Assembly (NCBI GenBank): GCA_947589205.1
Contig: CANQCJ010000031.1
Coordinates: 1-14,942 of the forward strand
Source: an uncultured Ruminococcus sp.
GTDB taxonomy: Bacteria; Bacillota; Clostridia; Oscillospirales; Ruminococcaceae
DNA: 14,942 bases
Direction: 5' to 3'
The notes under the pieces were generated by a model. The model searched no databases and was not told where the DNA came from. It saw nothing but the letters and a program-made list of their open reading frames with translations. Position 1 is the stretch's first letter. Every line of letters begins with the position of its first letter. Made by a program: the position numbers and the translations under genes. Shown one piece after another: positions 1-5,539 of this stretch.

Positions 1-764
1 TCATCTGTTATTATATATTCAAAGCCCATATCGCTAAGCACAGACGAAAGAGTAGCAGTGTCTGTCACCTCTATATGTACAGTTTTATGGCATTCATTTT
101 CAAGCTCGGCGGCACTCATTTCACGGATCAACTTTCCATTGTCTATAAAACCGTAATGTGTAGCGAGCTTTGAAAGTTCATCAAGGATATGTGATGAGAT
201 GAGCACCGTTATATCTTTCTCTCGATTGAGTTTTAGTATCAGTTCCCTCATTTCAATGATACCCTGTGGATCAAGCCCGTTTATAGGCTCGTCCAGTATC
301 AGCATATCGGGACTCCCGCACAAAGCGACAGCGATGCCAAGTCTCTGTTTCATACCAAGAGAGAAATTGCGGGCGGTCTTTTTGCCTGTATTTTCAAGTC
401 CAACCAGTTCAAGAAGATCCGATATGCTTTGATAATCTGACAATCCTAATGTTAGATATTGCATTTTTAAATTCTCGTAAGCTGTAAGTCCTGGATATAT
501 TGAAGGTGTCTCTACAACAGCCCCTATGCGCTTTCGTTGATCAAGAATCTTTTTGTCATTGTTCTTGACCCCGTATATTTCAAAACTTCCTGAAGTAGGT
601 TTCTGAAGGCCGCAGATAAGACGTATAAGTGTAGTCTTGCCCGCACCGTTCTTTCCTACAAATCCATATATTGAGCCTTTTGGTACATTCATTTTAAGAT
701 TTTCAAGAGCAGTATATCCTCTGTATTTCTTTACAAGAGAATCAGTTTTCAAAACATATTCCAT
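1..764 (-). CDS. ABC transporter ATP-binding protein, BcrA/antimicrobial-peptide type (3' end outside window)
   Basis: This is the ATPase subunit of a two-component ABC transporter; 254 codons are visible and the C-terminus lies beyond the left edge. Walker A (GKNGAGKT) is at about residues 37-44, the signature FSLGMKQR at 134-141, Walker B MLILDEP at 154-160 and the switch His in SSH at about 192. The GLDP D-loop and the order of motifs match the BcrA/LanF-like group, which pumps peptides or bacitracin-like compounds or gives self-immunity. That role is inferred from family and from the peptide exporter immediately upstream. Start is ATG at 764-762; an AAAGGAAA stretch lies about 15 nt upstream, a rather long spacing. 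A permease gene is expected further left but is not in the window. It has its own candidate promoter at 875-903 and may also be read from the upstream operon. Confidence 0.88.
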   Translation of the reverse strand, partial: MEYVLKTDSLVKKYRGYTALENLKMNVPKGSIYGFVGKNGAGKTTLIRLICGLQKPTSGSFEIYGVKNNDKKILDQRKRIGAVVETPSIYPGLTAYENLKMQYLTLGLSDYQSISDLLELVGLENTGKKTARNFSLGMKQRLGIAVALCGSPDMLILDEPINGLDPQGIIEMRELILKLNREKDITVLISSHILDELSKLATHYGFIDNGKLIREMSAAELENECHKTVHIEVTDTATLSSVLSDMGFEYIITD

Positions 765-874
765 GCTTGGTTACCGTTTCCTTTCTTTACTCAAACAGAT
801 TTGGGTGTTCTTATATTAAAACAAATAGTTGTTATCACAGATATATAATAGCAAGCGTAAATTCCCCATACCTG

Positions 875-903
875 ATTATACCATAATACATTTTACTCTA
901 CAA
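875..903 (-). promoter_or_regulatory. Candidate extended -10 promoter for the BcrA-like ATPase gene
   Basis: Read on the minus strand, a perfect TATAAT (880-875) is preceded by TGG, giving an extended -10. Seventeen bases further upstream is TTGTAG (903-898), a weak -35 matching only TTG. It lies between the peptidase transporter stop at 938 and the ATPase start at 764, giving a leader of about 100 nt. The ATPase gene could therefore be expressed separately from the exporter. Confidence 0.5.
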
Positions 904-937
904 TATGCGATGATAGAGAGAACTCCTATTATAAAGA

Positions 938-2704
938 TCATCCCCATATTTTCGCATAATATCCCTTCTTGGCTAAAAGCTGTTCATGCTGACCTTCTTC
1001 GACAACACGACCATCTTTGAGAACATAGATATTATCACAATTCATTATTGTTTTCAGTCTATGCGCAATGATAAGAACAGTAATGTCTTCCGGCAAAGAT
1101 TCAATGATATTGTGGATAAGTTTTTCAGAGATCATATCCAAATTGCTTGTAGCTTCATCCATGATCAGAATATCAGGTTTTCGTATCAAAGCTCTTGCAA
1201 TCGCAAGCCTTTGCCTTTGTCCTCCTGAAAGGTTATTTCCGTTTTCTTCTATTTTAGTATGATAACCCATTGGAAGTTTTTCTACAAAAGAATCTATACC
1301 ACATTTTTTACATATATCCACAACCTCATCATCAGTTGCATCTGGATTGCCAATCTTAATATTATTAATAATCGTGTCTGCAAACAAAGACGTTGTCTGG
1401 GATATGTATGAAATATGCTTTCTAAGTTCTATAGGCGAATAATCGCTGATTGGAATATTTCCAATAGTGACCTCTCCTGATTTGACTTCATGGAAGGCCA
1501 TTAAAAGCTTTGCAATAGTTGTTTTACCGCTTCCACTTTCTCCTACTAGTGCTGTCTTGGTGCCCGCTTTACACTTCAAAGACAAATCATTTAAAACAGG
1601 CTCACGATTTCCATAACAAAAATCTATGTTCTTAAATACTATATCTCCTTTTAGATCCTGAGGTGATCGTTTATCATTGTTTTCTTTATCTACATCCAGA
1701 ATATCATTCAGTCTTTCTGCTGCAACCATTGCAGTTTGTATTATTGGCTGAAGGTTGACCAGATTTCCAACAGGCTGTAAAAAATATCCCAGCATATAAT
1801 AAAAAACAAGCAGATCTGATAGCATTAGCTGACCTTGAATACACAAACTTGCTCCCGTCCAAAGAAGTATTACCATACTGATAGATGATACGGTCGTCAT
1901 TAATGCTCCAAGTATAGATCCAAGAACATTTCCAGTCATATCATAATCTAACTGACTATTGTATAGCTCTCTGGCTTTTTTCTTAACAGGAAAAATATAG
2001 TTATAGGATTTGATCGTCTCTATACCATCAATTGTTTCTTTTAAATATGATGTTACCGTACTATCAGCTTCCATCATTTTGTAATTGATATCTGATAAAG
2101 GCTTTCTGAAAATCAAAAGAATAAAAGTGTAAACAACAATTGTAATGCAGGTTATAAGAAAAAGTTTTGGACTGAGCCAACACAAAAACAAACCGCAAGC
2201 GACTGCCATAATGCTATCTAAAATAATTGTCATTGTTGCATTGCTAATGGCAGATTTTATATAGGCAGTATCATTAAATCTTGACATATACTCACCTGTA
2301 TTTCTGCTACCATAAAACCCTGCAGGAAGATCTAACAGATGATTATAAAACTCCATTGTCAATGGAAGTTGTACAAGTTTAGACATTTTTGCCATAGTCT
2401 TTCCACGAATGATCTCAAGTATCATTTTTAGTAAATATAATAGTATAGCTGTAATACATATAGACTTTAGAGATGGCATAAATTTTGATATCAATCCATC
2501 GATCTTTCCGTCAATTTCGTGATACTGAGCCACATCAGACACATTTTCAGATATTTGTTCATTCCCTTCAGATCTTGATATGATCTCAAAACCGTTTTCC
2601 TGACTGTTTTGTTCATTTTCAAGTTGTTTCGTAATAACAGTATGCTGTGATTCTTTTACAACATAATTGAAAACAAAAGAACCAGTCACGTTTATTATCG
2701 ACAT
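938..2704 (-). CDS. Peptidase-containing ABC transporter, membrane and ATPase part (second frame of a split gene)
   Basis: This is the C-terminal part of a PCAT/bacteriocin-type exporter that cleaves double-glycine leaders and secretes the core peptide. Numbering from the ATG at 2704, membrane helices are visible near residues 1-17 (rest of helix 1), 80-100, 157-178, 180-199 and 262-310. The nucleotide-binding domain has Walker A GESGSGKT at 388-395, LSGGQRQR at 492-499, Walker B ILIMDEATS at 512-520 and the switch His in IIAHR at 548. The C39 peptidase sits in a different frame immediately upstream (2707-3234). This frame stays open upstream of the ATG to about 2737 and encodes a hydrophobic stretch (LVTYVCLLSLIM) that completes helix 1, so the true coding region probably starts at the frameshift. 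The ATG has no Shine-Dalgarno; it follows the upstream stop as TGATAATG, so reinitiation is possible. About 60 polar acidic residues separate helices 1 and 2, longer than usual. Confidence 0.88.
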   Translation of the reverse strand: MSIINVTGSFVFNYVVKESQHTVITKQLENEQNSQENGFEIISRSEGNEQISENVSDVAQYHEIDGKIDGLISKFMPSLKSICITAILLYLLKMILEIIRGKTMAKMSKLVQLPLTMEFYNHLLDLPAGFYGSRNTGEYMSRFNDTAYIKSAISNATMTIILDSIMAVACGLFLCWLSPKLFLITCITIVVYTFILLIFRKPLSDINYKMMEADSTVTSYLKETIDGIETIKSYNYIFPVKKKARELYNSQLDYDMTGNVLGSILGALMTTVSSISMVILLWTGASLCIQGQLMLSDLLVFYYMLGYFLQPVGNLVNLQPIIQTAMVAAERLNDILDVDKENNDKRSPQDLKGDIVFKNIDFCYGNREPVLNDLSLKCKAGTKTALVGESGSGKTTIAKLLMAFHEVKSGEVTIGNIPISDYSPIELRKHISYISQTTSLFADTIINNIKIGNPDATDDEVVDICKKCGIDSFVEKLPMGYHTKIEENGNNLSGGQRQRLAIARALIRKPDILIMDEATSNLDMISEKLIHNIIESLPEDITVLIIAHRLKTIMNCDNIYVLKDGRVVEEGQHEQLLAKKGYYAKIWG

Positions 2705-2706
2705 TA

Positions 2707-3234
2707 TCAGAGATAAAAGGCAGACATAGGTGACAAGTTTTTTTGTTTAATAACAAATTTAAAGAACTTGCTAAATGAGCCTTTCTTTTCATTACCTGTA
2801 TGAAACTTATCAGTTTTTTCAAATGTAATAATCTGACCCAACCAACTGTTTGTGAATGCGTCCATTGAAATAGTATTATTTCTTGGTCGTCCTGGATCAC
2901 CGATTACAAAAGAATTCTTTTTGATTTTCCAGACTACAACATAGTGCTCGTATCCCTGTTCATTGACAATTCTCGCTACAAACGGCATTTTCACCTCACC
3001 TGAAGCAATATCCTCATTGAGTTCTTCAAAACTACCTCCAAGTCCATCGCCCTTCAGACCAAGCTGTGCTGCACCATCGACCAATCCATAAATATTTGTT
3101 CCGTGATTATCGACTTTAATCTGTGACCTTGCTTTTGCAATCGGTATTTTTAATCCATGGTATTCTGAAATCATACACAAACAAGCAGCTCCGCAATCTT
3201 TTTCATCATGTTGCTGTATATGGGGATACCTCAT
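2707..3234 (-). CDS. Peptidase-containing ABC transporter, C39 peptidase part (first frame of a split gene)
   Basis: This is the C39 cysteine peptidase domain that removes double-glycine leader peptides before export. The catalytic Cys is C14 in QHDEKDCGAAC, the His is H97 in EHYVVVW and the Asp is D113 in GDPGRP, all in family order and spacing. The domain ends near residue 150 and is followed by the usual linker into membrane helix 1, but the frame closes after 175 residues. Codons 164-166 read CAA AAA AAC. Moving to the -1 frame there joins the 938-2704 reading frame and would give one protein of about 765 residues, near the 700-750 typical of the family. The start ATG at 3234-3232 has GGAAAGTGAG about 8 nt upstream. 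A double-glycine peptide gene lies just upstream on the same strand and is the likely substrate. Confidence 0.88.
   Translation of the reverse strand: MRYPHIQQHDEKDCGAACLCMISEYHGLKIPIAKARSQIKVDNHGTNIYGLVDGAAQLGLKGDGLGGSFEELNEDIASGEVKMPFVARIVNEQGYEHYVVVWKIKKNSFVIGDPGRPRNNTISMDAFTNSWLGQIITFEKTDKFHTGNEKKGSFSKFFKFVIKQKNLSPMSAFYL
2737..2744 (-). other. A7 tract with A AAA AAC slippery heptamer at the frame break of the peptidase transporter
   Basis: Read on the minus strand, seven A residues (2744-2738) are followed by C (2737). In the peptidase frame the codons are CAA AAA AAC, so A AAA AAC sits in the X XXY YYZ phase known from -1 programmed frameshifting. A -1 slip here joins the two reading frames of the transporter. 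Loss of one A from an A8 tract, by mutation or sequencing error, would look the same. Downstream structure is weak: GTCAC can pair with GTGAC about 40 nt away. Confidence 0.7.
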
Positions 3235-3267
3235 GTTTATAACTCACTTTCCGAAAAAATGTCAATT

Positions 3268-3490
3268 TCAATATAGAAACCTGTCTTCATAAGATTTGCA
3301 CATATCTTTTTTTCAGCGTATTTTTGCCGTTTTCTGCGTTGTGCTCCATTGCAAGGTGACAGCCTTACTGCGGTCGCACGCCTTGAAAACGACAAAAATC
3401 CGTTTGAAAATCTACGCACAAATCTTATAAAGACAGGTTATAACTATATCAATGATATATTTTTTTATAACAAGAAATCAATATAGAAAC
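3268..3490. repeat. 13-bp direct repeat TCAATATAGAAAC flanking a palindromic element
   Basis: TCAATATAGAAAC occurs at 3268-3280 and again at 3478-3490, in the same orientation and 210 bp apart. The copies bracket the palindromic element at 3279-3438; the left copy touches it and the right copy lies 39 bp beyond it. A target-site duplication or a repeat-mediated insertion is possible but not proven, because the right copy does not abut the palindrome. Confidence 0.5.
3279..3438. repeat. Long imperfect palindrome (MITE/REP-like) between peptide gene and exporter
   Basis: The outer arms 3279-3298 and 3419-3438 are inverted copies matching at 19 of 20 bases. Inside them a second pair of arms (a TATTTTTGCCGTTTTC stretch against GAAAACGACAAAAATCC) and a small central hairpin (AAGG, loop TGACAG, CCTT) continue the symmetry, so the transcript can fold into one long stem on either strand. 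It carries no believable gene; the ORFs across it are products of the symmetry. It may be a non-autonomous repeat. When transcribed it would also form a very stable barrier between peptide and exporter genes, able to attenuate or protect the upstream message. Confidence 0.65.
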
Positions 3491-3524
3491 ATCTATCGTA
3501 TAACAAAACTATTGAAACAATAAA

Positions 3525-3740
3525 TTATGCTGTTCTATATTTGTGTCCAGGAGTACCATTTTGAGTAGGACGCCAGTATACACTATATGCAATGCTTCCG
3601 CTCCACCAATGTTCTTTATAAGAACCGCTATACTGATATTCATCACCAGCTTGATAATCTTCGATTGGGAGAAACTCATCACTCGCATATGCCCAACCAC
3701 CATTGTACATCTTCATCTCTGCTTCATTTAACTTTTTCAT
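3525..3740 (-). CDS. Double-glycine leader peptide, putative bacteriocin or secreted peptide precursor
   Basis: The gene encodes 71 residues. The leader MKKLNEAEMKMYNGG matches the double-glycine consensus: L at -12, E at -8, M at -7, Y at -4 and GG at -2/-1. Cleavage after G15 by the C39 peptidase encoded just downstream would release a 56-residue core. The core has no Cys, eight Tyr, four Trp, about seven acidic and four basic residues, and several Gly/Ser-rich turns. It is therefore not a lanthipeptide or sactipeptide type and, unlike most class II bacteriocins, is acidic. I recognise no named family for the core; it could be an antimicrobial, a signal peptide or a substrate for modification. 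A GGAG site lies 7 nt before the ATG, and a near-consensus promoter with an operator-like palindrome precedes it. The exporter lies about 290 bp downstream on the same strand. Confidence 0.8.
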   Translation of the reverse strand: MKKLNEAEMKMYNGGWAYASDEFLPIEDYQAGDEYQYSGSYKEHWWSGSIAYSVYWRPTQNGTPGHKYRTA

Positions 3741-3752
3741 AACGAAACTCCA

Positions 3753-3774
3753 TATATACTATAATTAGTATATA
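3753..3774. promoter_or_regulatory. Operator-like palindrome overlapping the -10 of the peptide gene
   Basis: TATATACTA (3753-3761), spacer TAAT, then TAGTATATA (3766-3774) is a perfect 9-4-9 inverted repeat. It covers the -10 hexamer and the predicted start of transcription of the double-glycine peptide gene, a position typical of repressor operators. No regulator for it is encoded in the window next to the peptide. Confidence 0.5.
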
Positions 3775-3795
3775 CTATTTAATTGAATTTGTCAA
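3767..3795 (-). promoter_or_regulatory. Sigma-A promoter of the double-glycine peptide gene
   Basis: On the minus strand TTGACA (3795-3790) is a perfect -35, followed after 17 bp by TATACT (3772-3767). The predicted transcription start is near 3760, about 20 nt before the peptide ATG, leaving a short leader with a GGAG ribosome site. This is the strongest promoter-like sequence on the left side of the window and fits high expression of a small secreted peptide. Confidence 0.8.
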
Positions 3796-3948
3796 TGACT
3801 TTTTTAACTCAAATAAAAATATTGTAAACATTAACAAAAACGGAACCTATTTTAACAGATAATTGTCAAAATAAATAAGCATTTTTTCGTACTCTGAAAC
3901 AATTTCATTAGCTAAAGTAGACTTTCGTATAAAACAATCATAATGCAT

Positions 3949-3973
3949 AAAAAAACGGCTAATTATTTAGCCG
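3949..3973 (-). terminator. Orphan minus-strand intrinsic terminator
   Basis: CGGCTA (3956-3961) and TAGCCG (3968-3973) form a 6-bp stem with a 6-nt loop. Read on the minus strand it is followed by seven T residues (complement of 3949-3955). No intact minus-strand gene lies upstream of it (above 3973), so it looks like a remnant from an earlier arrangement. It also shields the peptide promoter region from read-through coming from the right. Confidence 0.65.
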
Positions 3974-3980
3974 CCAGTTT

Positions 3981-4215
3981 GTCGAAATTGTATCGCCAGA
4001 AGTAGCGGTTGGAGGAAATATCGCTTTAATTCAGGATGGTGATATGATAGATATATATACCTGAAAACACAATCAATGTCCTGCTTTTAGACGAGGCGTT
4101 GGAAAACAGAAGGAAAGCTTTAGCTCCTTTTGAAATAAAAGTGGGAAAAGGCTATTTAGCAAGGTATGCAAAATAGGTGTTACATCCGGTTGCATAAGGT
4201 GCAATATTGGAGTAA
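3981..4215 (+). pseudogene. ilvD: Decayed C-terminal fragment of dihydroxy-acid dehydratase
   Basis: Reading from 3981, the translation contains VSPEVAVGGNIALIQDGD, then DEALENRR and KVGKGYLARYAK, which are hallmarks of the C-terminal end of IlvD (branched-chain amino acid synthesis). Only about 75 codons remain; the N-terminal bulk and the iron-sulfur ligands are absent. In-frame stops occur at 4174 (right after GYLARYAK, where the family continues), at 4195 and at 4213. No start or ribosome site is present. The left edge of the fragment abuts the orphan terminator hairpin. It is a relic of a deletion or insertion event at this locus, not a working gene. Confidence 0.75.
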
Positions 4216-4343
4216 CCTATTTAAAGAAAGTGGTATCGCTGGGCAGAGATTTGATAGATAAAAATGGTATAACACCCCGATGCTGCTAATGCTGTATGGA
4301 TATTATTATCAGATGTAATTTTTAAAAATGTTATTTTCAACCA
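4216..4343. other. Non-coding stretch after the ilvD relic
   Basis: I see no ORF, repeat or strong structure here on either strand. It is AT-rich and may be further decayed sequence continuing from the ilvD relic. Confidence 0.5.
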
Positions 4344-4372
4344 TTGCAAACGTAAAGTTTTTATGTTATAAT
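4344..4372 (+). promoter_or_regulatory. Strong sigma-A promoter without an adjacent ORF
   Basis: TTGCAA (4344-4349), a 17-bp spacer and a perfect TATAAT (4367-4372) preceded by TGT (extended -10) make a near-ideal promoter. The predicted start is near 4379. The next plus-strand coding sequence begins only at 4891, after two strong terminators, so the promoter most likely makes a non-coding transcript of about 375 nt ending at 4753, or a long leader for the sigma-like gene. Confidence 0.65.
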
Positions 4373-4378
4373 TAAATA

Positions 4379-4682
4379 AGTTATTTCACAATACTAAACA
4401 GAGCCGAAAAACAATCATTGCTTCAATTCAGACTTATTGACAACCAAATTCATCACCTTTACTCCTATAAAACATAATTCGGCAAAAATGGTGTTAGTCG
4501 CCTTATTTGACCGTCAAATACATAAGTAACCCATATATTTGAAAATATATTACGGCAGACCGCTTATATCGACAGCGTTCTCTGAAATATAATGTTAGAA
4601 TATGTATAATGGGCTATTTACATACTCTTGCAAAGGTATTTCCGAGGTAAAATAAGCTAAATTGAATATTTATAATACATCA
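4379..4682 (+). other. ORF-less transcribed stretch, possible small RNA body
   Basis: This interval lies between a strong promoter (start near 4379) and a strong terminator hairpin at 4683-4753. It has no ORF of note. Visible structure includes a long-range GCCGAA/TTCGGC pairing near 4402 and 4480, the TATTTGAC-C-GTCAAATA palindrome at 4504-4520, and an AT-rich hairpin (ATATATT/AATATAT) near 4533-4551. I cannot match it to 6S RNA, tmRNA or RNase P RNA. Confidence 0.35.
4504..4520. repeat. 17-bp palindrome TATTTGAC-C-GTCAAATA
   Basis: A perfect inverted repeat with 8-bp arms around a single central C. The geometry is that of a binding site for a dimeric regulator. It lies about 130 bp downstream of the 4344-4372 promoter and 370 bp upstream of the sigma-like gene. 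Confidence 0.45.
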
Positions 4683-4753
4683 TGTTATCGGAACGGGATG
4701 TATGTCTGAACAGAGGTTCAGCGTACATCTCTACCCGATAACAGGATTTTTTT
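4683..4753 (+). terminator. Long stem intrinsic terminator
   Basis: The outer arms TGTTATCGG (4683-4691) and CCGATAACA (4735-4743) pair perfectly. Inside, GATGTA (4697-4702) pairs with TACATC (4724-4729), and CTGAAC/GTTCAG form an apical hairpin with an AGAG loop. The structure is followed by GGA and seven T residues (4747-4753). It would end transcripts from the promoter at 4344-4372 and also isolates the downstream element. Confidence 0.75.
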
Positions 4754-4764
4754 GTCGCATTTTG

Positions 4765-4803
4765 TAAGCCTTCGTTCAGACGGAACGGAGGCTTATGTTT
4801 TTA
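4765..4803 (+). terminator. Second intrinsic terminator in tandem
   Basis: TAAGCCT (4765-4771) pairs with AGGCTTA (4789-4795), and CGTTC (4773-4777) with GAACG (4783-4787) across one T-G wobble, giving a 13-bp stem with an AGACG loop. TGTTTTTATT follows. Two terminators in a row upstream of the sigma-like gene suggest strong insulation, or a termination-controlled leader. Confidence 0.65.
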
Positions 4804-4847
4804 TTGCAAGAGTGGCTGTGCATAGCAGCGAAATATCCTTAATTCTT

Positions 4848-4879
4848 CGTGTTGATTTACATACAAAAATTTCAACACG
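4848..4879 (+). promoter_or_regulatory. Hairpin abutting the ribosome site of the sigma-like gene
   Basis: CGTGTTGA (4848-4855) and TCAACACG (4872-4879) are perfect inverted 8-bp arms. The last G of the right arm is the first G of the GGAGG Shine-Dalgarno (4879-4883). In RNA the stem could limit ribosome access; in DNA the palindrome could be an operator. Either would regulate the gene starting at 4891. Confidence 0.5.
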
Positions 4880-4890
4880 GAGGATTAAAA

Positions 4891-5406
4891 ATGAAAACTG
4901 AATACTTAAAGATCAAGATGGAAGATGTGCGTGACATAGTCAGAAAAAGAGGTTATTATTACATCTCTGCTGACAGACTCTTCGATGAGGGCTTCATAGG
5001 ACCGAAGCTCTACATAGTTACCGACAATCCTAACTTTGCTGCCGAGAATCCTGCGCTTGCGGATATGGTCATTATGACTGTTGCTGAGTTTGAACCTATA
5101 GCGCAGGCAATCAATGAGTATGTGACCAATGATGACAGGGAACGCCACAGAATTGATAAGGCGATAGAACTCTTTGAGATAATCGACAATACTGACTATA
5201 TAGGCGAGTATCTTAATGAGCAGAATGTCAAAGAAGCTATGAACGCTCTTAATCCGGTACAGAAAAGGCGTTTTATAATGCGTTACTATATGAACCTATC
5301 TTTAAGAGAGATCGGAAGAATTCAGGGCGTGTCCTACAAGTCTGTTGGAGAATCATTAGAACAGGCGGTGGAAATATTCAAAAGAGAATATAGCAAATAT
5401 ATATAA
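4891..5406 (+). CDS. Sigma-70 region 4-like DNA-binding regulator of a mobile element
   Basis: The gene encodes 171 residues from the ATG at 4891, chosen because GGAGG lies 7 nt upstream; the longer GTG-started frame at 4849 runs through a hairpin and has no ribosome site. The C-terminal 55 residues (ALNPVQKRRFIMRYYMNLSL, then REIGRIQGVSYKSVGESLEQ) show the helix-turn-helix pattern of sigma region 4: a bundle ending in Arg/Tyr-rich residues, then REIGRxxGVSYKSV as turn and recognition helix. The N-terminal 100 residues are not recognisable as sigma region 2, so it is probably not a full sigma factor. Such proteins are common in clostridial integrative elements and presumably control element genes. 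It is the first gene of the plus-strand module, followed by a structured RNA region. Confidence 0.75.
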   Translation: MKTEYLKIKMEDVRDIVRKRGYYYISADRLFDEGFIGPKLYIVTDNPNFAAENPALADMVIMTVAEFEPIAQAINEYVTNDDRERHRIDKAIELFEIIDNTDYIGEYLNEQNVKEAMNALNPVQKRRFIMRYYMNLSLREIGRIQGVSYKSVGESLEQAVEIFKREYSKYI

Positions 5407-5450
5407 ATCACCTTGTCGCATTTTGTCTGCACTTTGTGCATATATACAAA

Positions 5451-5516
5451 CTTGATTTTTTTACCCTCTCAAAACGTCTCTCCCATTCCCCTATATATAG
5501 AAGGGCAAAAATCAAG
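5451..5516. repeat. 10-bp inverted repeat with 46-nt spacer
   Basis: CTTGATTTTT (5451-5460) and AAAAATCAAG (5507-5516) are perfect inverted copies. The spacer contains a pyrimidine-rich run and CTATATATAG. It lies between the sigma-like gene and the structured RNA region and could be part of the RNA leader, a terminator of the sigma-like gene or a protein binding site. Confidence 0.4.
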
Positions 5517-5539
5517 CCCTAAGTCATCTTGAAAATTGA

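Larger units (their letters stand above)
4752..5426. repeat. 14-bp direct repeat TTGTCGCATTTTGT flanking the sigma-like gene
   Basis: Identical copies lie at 4752-4765 and 5413-5426, on either side of the gene at 4891-5406. The first copy starts in the T tract of the 4683-4753 terminator and the second begins a few bases after the stop codon. They could be regulator binding sites, recombination marks or a short dispersed repeat. The sequence alone does not decide. Confidence 0.45.

Noticed and set aside
2619..2900. A 93-residue minus-strand frame bridging the break between the two transporter parts.
   Set aside because: It is the third frame across the same DNA and has no transporter-like features; the -1 join of the other two frames explains the region.
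3237..3419. A 60-residue minus-strand frame upstream of the peptidase gene.
   Set aside because: It lies inside the long palindrome, lacks a ribosome site and matches nothing recognisable.
3978..4215. Plus-strand ilvD fragment as a functional short gene.
   Set aside because: It has no start or ribosome site, contains three in-frame stops and lacks the catalytic core of IlvD.
4379..4753. Identification of the ORF-less transcript as tmRNA, RNase P RNA or 6S RNA.
   Set aside because: No tRNA-like CCA end, no conserved RNase P core motifs and no single long bulged stem across the whole length were seen.
4849..4890. Longer GTG-initiated N-terminus for the sigma-like protein.
   Set aside because: It runs through the hairpin and the GGAGG site; the ATG at 4891 has ideal spacing.
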